A DNA stretch of 64,000 nucleotides from Singulisphaera sp. GP187 (GTDB taxonomy: Bacteria; Planctomycetota; Phycisphaerae; Phycisphaerales; SM1A02): positions 62,001-126,000 of the forward strand of contig CAMBXO010000004.1 of NCBI GenBank assembly GCA_945871915.1. Reading direction: 5' to 3'. The position numbers and the translations under genes were made by a program. Under the pieces are notes generated by a model, which was given only the letters and a program-made list of their open reading frames with translations, searched no databases and was not told the origin of the DNA. Shown in pieces: positions 59,300-64,000 of this stretch (the first letter of the stretch is position 1; each line of letters begins with the position of its first letter).

Positions 59300-59917
59300 A
59301 TGACCCTTGTGCCCATCGTCATCGAGAAGACCGGCCGCGGCGAACGCGCCTACGACATTTACAGCCGTCTCCTGAATGACCGAATTATTTTCCTTGGCGG
59401 TCCGGTGAATGACATGATGGCCAACCTTGTGGTTGCGCAACTTCTCTTTCTTGCTAATGAAGATCCCAAGGGCGACATTCACTTGTATGTGAACAGTCCT
59501 GGCGGAAGTGTGACCAGCGGTCTGGCGATTGTGGACACGATGCGCTTTCTGCCTTGCGAGGTGGCCACCTACATCATCGGGCAGGCCGCCAGCATGGGAA
59601 GCGTGATTGCATGCAGCGGCGCTAAGGGAAAGCGGTTTGCACTTCCCAATGCGGAGAATTTGATGCACCAGCCGCTCATTGGCGGCGTGCTCGAAGGTCA
59701 GGCCACCGATCTAGAGATCGAAGCCAAACACATTCTGCGAATGCGTGATCAGCTGTATGAGCTGTATGCACGACAGACTGGCAAGAGCAAGCAGCAGATT
59801 TCTGACGACTGCGAGCGCAACAAGTGGCTGACTGCGGATGAAATGAAGACCTACGGTCTGATCGATCGAGTGCTCGACAAACTCGCCGTCAAGGCGCCGA
59901 CGGCACCGCGCGATTGA
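59300..59917 (+). CDS. clpP2: ATP-dependent Clp protease proteolytic subunit, ClpP2
   Basis: The 205-residue copy has the canonical nucleophile S98 in GQAASMGS and H123 in NLMHQPL. The position of the third triad member, normally Asp in TERD, reads CERN (N174). The start ATG at 59300 gives the conserved N-terminus [23 protein letters not shown]-like (in part); a GTG at 59261 overlapping the clpP1 stop would add 13 residues. The 3' end overlaps the convergent PAP2-like gene by 29 bases. Confidence 0.94.
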   Translation: MTLVPIVIEKTGRGERAYDIYSRLLNDRIIFLGGPVNDMMANLVVAQLLFLANEDPKGDIHLYVNSPGGSVTSGLAIVDTMRFLPCEVATYIIGQAASMGSVIACSGAKGKRFALPNAENLMHQPLIGGVLEGQATDLEIEAKHILRMRDQLYELYARQTGKSKQQISDDCERNKWLTADEMKTYGLIDRVLDKLAVKAPTAPRD

Positions 59918-60563
59918 TTCGCGGCATGGTGTCGGGTTGAACGCGCCACCACACCCACGGAAGAACGACCGCCGCCACAACACCGATCCACGCACCTGCA
60001 ATCGCGTCGGAGAGAAATACCGTTCCCAGAGCAATCTCGGCTGCGATCACCATGGCCACCGTCACCGCACCAAACACGCGTGACGCTGGCCAGCGAAGCC
60101 GGCACGTCCACGCTGCGGCAGCAATGGTGGCGCACCGCACACTTGGAATCAGATGGGACCATGTTGGTGCGCCGGAACCGTCCATGAATCTTTCAAACCC
60201 ATTCGCAAGCAGGTGGATGAAACCGCATACAAGGATTGCAACGGCGATCTCAGCCAGCAAAAGAAACGCCCAGCGCGCGGCATGCCGTGCTCGAAGCGCC
60301 GCCGCCGCCAAGTAAATCGATGCACACACAAGCAGCCATGCAGCAGGCGAACCCAGCCCTGACACGCGCGTGAAAAGTGTGGGCCAGTTCGCTTCCATCC
60401 AGTGACCAAATGGAACATCTATGAACGCCCATGCGACCGCAAGAACGGGAACGAGGCCAAGCGAAGTTCCCGCAAAGAGCGTGCGCCACCACCATGATGC
60501 AAACAGTGGAATGCCGTCCGGTACGCGCCTGTCAAGAATATGAAACGCCTCAACTCGGGACAT
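59889..60563 (-). CDS. PAP2-like membrane protein with degenerate active site
   Basis: The 224-residue protein has about six hydrophobic segments and the layout of membrane PAP2 lipid phosphatases. The region that should contain PSGH reads [11 protein letters not shown], so the acid-base His is missing. The final [11 protein letters not shown] keeps the usual Asp but the preceding H is Phe/Leu. It is probably not a standard phosphatase. It overlaps clpP2 at the 3' end and lies 27 bases upstream of nothing else on its strand except the PEP-CTERM gene behind it. Confidence 0.65.
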   Translation of the reverse strand: MSRVEAFHILDRRVPDGIPLFASWWWRTLFAGTSLGLVPVLAVAWAFIDVPFGHWMEANWPTLFTRVSGLGSPAAWLLVCASIYLAAAALRARHAARWAFLLLAEIAVAILVCGFIHLLANGFERFMDGSGAPTWSHLIPSVRCATIAAAAWTCRLRWPASRVFGAVTVAMVIAAEIALGTVFLSDAIAGAWIGVVAAVVLPWVWWRVQPDTMPRINRAVPSAP

Positions 60564-60590
60564 GGTGGCACGATACCCACCATGACTCGC

Positions 60591-61139
60591 TCAGTTTGTG
60601 CTTCGTGCGATTTGCGATTCGGTGCGCCGGCGCCGCATGGCCGCCAGCCCAATCACCAGCACTGAACCTGCAGACGGAACAGACTGTGGTGCTGCGTTTG
60701 ACCCAAACACCCATGCATCTCGGGATCCGTCAACAAGTTGCCGGCTGTCGGAACCGATCATGGAGGAAACCCATTCGCCATTTCCGTCCGCAGTCCAGTA
60801 GTGCCAGAAATTCTCAATCGGCCACAGATCGCCCTCACCATTGTTGTAGTCGCCATAGATGCCAATGCCGGTCACAAACTTTCCAAAACTAAAACTCTGA
60901 TATTGCAATTGCCCTCCATCAAGCTCGGCGGCAACCATGGAAAGAGCTTGAAATCCGTCGAGTGCACCATCCCAATGCACCGTCACGTGATGAGCATGGC
61001 CATTGTCAAAATCAAATTGCAACCACGCAGAATTTTCGCCACTTCCTAGTGTGGAACTGCTCACAAAACCGGCCAAAGCATTCGACACACCGAACAAACA
61101 CACCGCGCTGGAGACCAGCAATTGAATTTGCATTGTCAT
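60591..61139 (-). CDS. Secreted protein with PEP-CTERM-like sorting tail
   Basis: The 182-residue protein has a signal peptide (LLVSSAVCLFGVSNALAG). A beta-rich domain follows (AWLQFDFDNGHAHHVTVHWD, GFQALSMVAAEL, FGKFVTGIGIYGDYN), which resembles the DUF4430/transcobalamin-like fold. The C-terminus VPSAGSVLVIGLAAMRRRR is a PEP-CTERM-type exosortase signal. It should be exported and processed at the cell surface. I start at the Met 61139; Met 61133 is also possible. The exosortase is not in this window. Confidence 0.78.
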   Translation of the reverse strand: MTMQIQLLVSSAVCLFGVSNALAGFVSSSTLGSGENSAWLQFDFDNGHAHHVTVHWDGALDGFQALSMVAAELDGGQLQYQSFSFGKFVTGIGIYGDYNNGEGDLWPIENFWHYWTADGNGEWVSSMIGSDSRQLVDGSRDAWVFGSNAAPQSVPSAGSVLVIGLAAMRRRRTESQIARSTN

Positions 61140-61375
61140 GGAGAACAAGAACTTTCTGCCAGCCGATCGCGCGGCGAGCTGCGAATACGAAACTCTCTGG
61201 CGATAGACCCGACTCGCCTGCCGCAATCGCTTGCGACTGGCATACGGTGACGCGTTCGTGGCGGATTCTCACCGCCTTCCCCGCCTAGGGAGCCACCCGA
61301 CAACGACTGTCGGCTCAATGCATCCTACCGAAACCGTTTGTGCATGTCGTCAGAACCTTGAGAGTTTTCCGTACC

Positions 61376-62392
61376 ATGGAACGCATGGCCGACCATGCCG
61401 CCGATCAAATGATCGAACGATTCCGTGGTGACTTTGAGCGCGTTCGCGCAGAGATTGCCAAAGCGATCGTGGGTCATCCCGATGTCATTGAAGGGACGCT
61501 GGTGTGCCTCTTTGCCAATGGCCATGTTCTTCTTGAGGGAGTTCCTGGACTTGGAAAGACGTTGCTCATTCGCACACTCAGCCAGGCGTTGCAATTGAAA
61601 TTCAGCCGCATTCAATTCACTCCCGACCTCATGCCCGCCGATGTCACGGGCACAACCATTGTGGTTGAGAGCGATCATGGCCGCGATTTTCAGTTTCGCA
61701 AGGGTCCAATCTTTTCGCAGATCTTGCTTGCCGACGAAATCAATCGCGCCACACCGAAAACGCAAAGCGCGCTGCTTGAAGCCATGCAAGAACGCAGTGT
61801 GACGGTTGGTGGCGTCAGTCACCAATTGGAGAAACCGTTTCTCGTGATGGCAACGCAGAATCCGATCGAGCAGGAGGGAACTTATCCACTGCCCGAAGCC
61901 CAGTTGGATCGATTCTTCTTCAAGCTTCTTCTTGGCTACAGCAATCGCCAGGAACTCGCCACCATTCTTGATCGCACCACAACAACTGCTTCGCCCACCA
62001 TCACCGCAGTCTTGAATGGCGAGACCATTCTGGCTCACCAGCAACTGGTGCGTCGCGTGCGCGTAGAACCCGTGGTGCAGGACTTTGCAGTACGGCTCAC
62101 GCTTGCAACCCATCCCAAGAGCCAATTTGCAACTCCTCTTGTGAACCAGTATTTCCGCTTTGGCGCGAGCCCCCGTGCTGCACAAACCATTGTGCTCGCG
62201 GCCAAAGTCAAGGCACTCTTGGCGGGTCGGTCGTTTGTGAACTCGGACGATCTCAAAACGGTGGCGCTGCCCGCCATGCGTCACAGGGTTCTTACCAACT
62301 TCGAGGCGGAAGCTGAAGGCAGAACCACCGACGAGATTCTGCAGAACATTCTTGAGACCGTTCCGGCCACCGCTGATTTGGCAGTGCGCTAG
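61376..62392 (+). CDS. MoxR family AAA+ ATPase
   Basis: MoxR ATPases act as chaperones that insert cofactors or activate VWA-domain partners. The 338-residue protein has Walker A EGVPGLGKT, Walker B ILLADEINRATPKTQ, sensor 1 MATQNPIEQEGTYPLPEAQLDR-type region (in part) and the arginine region GASPRAAQ. The usual DUF58 and VWA neighbours are absent here; the next gene encodes an outer-membrane protein. Start chosen at ATG 61376; 61385 and 61340 are alternatives. Confidence 0.92.
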   Translation: MERMADHAADQMIERFRGDFERVRAEIAKAIVGHPDVIEGTLVCLFANGHVLLEGVPGLGKTLLIRTLSQALQLKFSRIQFTPDLMPADVTGTTIVVESDHGRDFQFRKGPIFSQILLADEINRATPKTQSALLEAMQERSVTVGGVSHQLEKPFLVMATQNPIEQEGTYPLPEAQLDRFFFKLLLGYSNRQELATILDRTTTTASPTITAVLNGETILAHQQLVRRVRVEPVVQDFAVRLTLATHPKSQFATPLVNQYFRFGASPRAAQTIVLAAKVKALLAGRSFVNSDDLKTVALPAMRHRVLTNFEAEAEGRTTDEILQNILETVPATADLAVR

Positions 62393-62419
62393 ACCTCGAT
62401 GCTCACACGGAGACCCACC

Positions 62420-63403
62420 ATGCATGCCATCACCGTCGCCGCTGCCGCCATACTTTCATTGACACTGTCTGCCATGGCGCAGAATGTTGATGGCGGGCCT
62501 GAAACAGCCCGCGAAGTGAAACTGCCAGCAACGCCTCCTGCGAACTCACCAGCCACACCGCCAGCGGCGAAATCGGAACCGGCTGACAAAAAATTTACGG
62601 TCTCTGGCGGTTACCTCCACCAATTCAATACCTCGCTGAACACTGGGGGTAATTACGCGGCCGATCGTGCTTATGCGGCGTTTGCAAGCCGCTACCAATT
62701 GTCCGAGACGCTGCGACTGGATGTCGACCTTGGATATGAGTTTGACCACTATCAATTTCATGGCACTGCACAGGGGCTTGGCAGCACCCTCAACACCGAG
62801 ACTTTGAGCGTGGTGCCGCGATTCACTGTTTCACTGGACGATCACTGGACTGTCAGTGCGGCGCCAGTTCTTCAACTCTCAGGTGAATCGCAAGCCAACG
62901 CTGGCGACACGATCACTGGTGGGGCCATCGGAAGTTTTCGCTACGCCTTCGATGACACGCATGTGCTTGGTCTTGGATTGCTTGTGAAAAACATGCTCGG
63001 CTCTGGCGTGCTTGTTGTGCCGGCGCCATTGGTGGATTGGGAAATTAAAAAAGGTCTTCGACTGAGCAACATTCGAAGCCCGGAAGCCAATCCATTTGTA
63101 AGTATTGAACTCGAACAAGAATTGTCAGAGCAATTCGACATCGCCCTTGGCGGTGCGTGGCAATTTAGGCAATCGCGTCTTGAAGACAGCGGCGCTAATC
63201 CCAATGGCGTGTTTCAGGAATCCAACACCGCCATCTATGGGCGATTCGAGTGGCACCCCATACCATCGCTGCGGATGGATCTGCTTGTTGGAACAGCGAT
63301 CTATAGCCGCGTTAAAACTCTGGACGGTGGCGGAAATACGCTTACCAGCACCGGCGGCGACCCTTCGTTGGTGCTTGGCGCGTTCATTTCATACAAATTC
63401 TGA
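62420..63403 (+). CDS. Predicted outer-membrane beta-barrel protein (DUF6268-like)
   Basis: The 327-residue protein has a signal peptide (ITVAAAAILSLTLSAMAQ), an Ala/Pro-rich stretch, then many amphipathic strands (LRLDVDLGYEFDHYQ, FTVSLDDHWTVSAAPVLQLS, FDIALGGAWQF). It ends with the terminal Phe (AFISYKF) typical of outer-membrane barrels. GGAGA lies 6 bases before ATG 62420. Function unknown; a porin-like or sensor barrel is plausible. Confidence 0.8.
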   Translation: MHAITVAAAAILSLTLSAMAQNVDGGPETAREVKLPATPPANSPATPPAAKSEPADKKFTVSGGYLHQFNTSLNTGGNYAADRAYAAFASRYQLSETLRLDVDLGYEFDHYQFHGTAQGLGSTLNTETLSVVPRFTVSLDDHWTVSAAPVLQLSGESQANAGDTITGGAIGSFRYAFDDTHVLGLGLLVKNMLGSGVLVVPAPLVDWEIKKGLRLSNIRSPEANPFVSIELEQELSEQFDIALGGAWQFRQSRLEDSGANPNGVFQESNTAIYGRFEWHPIPSLRMDLLVGTAIYSRVKTLDGGGNTLTSTGGDPSLVLGAFISYKF

Positions 63404-63415
63404 TTGGCTGCGTCC

Positions 63416-64000
63416 TCACACCGCCGCTGCGACCAGTGATCGCAGCCGCTTCCCCGCCTCAATCACATTGTCTTGAGAGTTGAATGCACTCACGCGAATA
63501 AATCCCTCCCCGCAGCGACCGAATCCTGCCCCTGGCGTGACAACAAGTTGAGACGCGTGCAGCAGCTGGTCAAAGGCCTGCCAACTTCCAAGTCCATCGG
63601 GGCATTTCAACCACACATAGGGTGCGTGCACACCGCCCCAACACTGCAACCCCAATTCTTCAACGGACGCTCGAAGAATGCGCGCGTTCTCAAGATAAAA
63701 ATCGGTCAGTTCTCGCATCTGGCGCCGACCCTCTGGAGTGCACAGCGCGGCAGCCGCCCGCTGCACCGGCCAACTCACGCCATTACTGCACGTGCCCCAG
63801 TGCCGCATCCACAATCCATGCAGTGGAATTCGTTTGCCATCTGGACAGGATCCCGTCACCTCTTTGGGCACAACCGTGTAGCCGCAACGCAGACCGGTAA
63901 ACCCGCCGTTCTTGGAGAAACTTCTAAATTCCACGGCGCAACTGCGCGCACCCGGTATTTCAAAAATGCTGCGAGGGATCGATTCGTCACGAATGAACGC
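63416..64000 (-). CDS. dapL: LL-diaminopimelate aminotransferase, 3' part
   Basis: DapL makes LL-diaminopimelate directly from tetrahydrodipicolinate, for lysine and peptidoglycan. The frame stays open to the right window edge, so the N-terminal half is missing. The visible part includes IRDESIPRSIFEIPGA, the PLP-lysine motif EFRSFSKNGGFTGLR, VSWPVQRAAAALC and GAGFGRCGEGFIRVSAF. Apparent internal starts such as GTG 63934 are not the real one. DapL occurs in planctomycetes, chlamydiae, cyanobacteria and plants. Confidence 0.93.
   Translation of the reverse strand, partial: AFIRDESIPRSIFEIPGARSCAVEFRSFSKNGGFTGLRCGYTVVPKEVTGSCPDGKRIPLHGLWMRHWGTCSNGVSWPVQRAAAALCTPEGRRQMRELTDFYLENARILRASVEELGLQCWGGVHAPYVWLKCPDGLGSWQAFDQLLHASQLVVTPGAGFGRCGEGFIRVSAFNSQDNVIEAGKRLRSLVAAAV

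Overview
The window is gene-dense bacterial chromosome of moderately high GC. The gene set fits a planctomycete, most likely of the Phycisphaerae. Pointers are a PEP-CTERM-tagged secreted protein, a DUF1573 protein, an LL-diaminopimelate aminotransferase, a DUF2231/cytochrome-c membrane protein, FG-GAP repeats, a MoxR ATPase and paired clpP genes. The taxonomic call is inference: no rRNA is present. There is no CRISPR array, no insertion sequence with a recognisable transposase and no complete prophage.

Layout. 1-6442 is a fatty-acid/phospholipid cluster on the + strand (rpmF-plsX-fabH-fabD-lipoprotein-fabG-acpP-fabF). fabG has no canonical start codon where it should begin; an ATC follows a strong ribosome binding site. 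6466-18762 holds a GH15 glucoamylase-like enzyme, a PIN-PhoH ATPase, a Bax-inhibitor-1 protein, a Nif3 protein, a ROK kinase, gatCA, mutY, an odd helix-turn-helix/acidic/membrane protein and phosphatidylserine decarboxylase. 18759-25936 is a tightly packed minus-strand run (msrBA, M28 peptidase, DUF1573, metallophosphoesterase, tsaB, unknown). 26007-27757 has an FG-GAP lipoprotein, tRNA-Ser(GGA) and tRNA-Pro(GGG).

27746-30648 is the most interesting part: a 2.9-kb integrated element at the 3' end of tRNA-Pro. It is bounded by a 15-bp direct repeat (14/15 identical). The two ends carry the two halves of one reading frame, a helix-turn-helix plus serine-recombinase C-terminal protein. Both halves are in the same phase at the repeat, so excision would rejoin them. 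The cargo is a SPL-like radical SAM enzyme and a methyltransferase joined by a 4-nt overlap.

30736-43937 carries icd, an HD-GYP response regulator, truB, lspA, a DksA-like protein, accA, proC, an ABC exporter, a UbiD decarboxylase and a lone nuoC. 44003-44258 looks like a structured RNA with repeated GGGAA hairpin loops and a terminator. 44281-64000 has tRNA-Arg(TCT), an MFS carrier, a DUF2231/cytochrome protein, an abnormal crcB, a CDF transporter, a tandem Usp protein, a kup-DevCAB-like export operon, holA, astB, clpP1-clpP2, a degenerate PAP2 protein, a PEP-CTERM protein, moxR, an outer-membrane beta-barrel candidate and the 3' part of dapL.

Most genes are housekeeping and packed with 4-nt overlaps or tail-to-tail overlaps. 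Transcription therefore probably runs in short operons with little intergenic control sequence.
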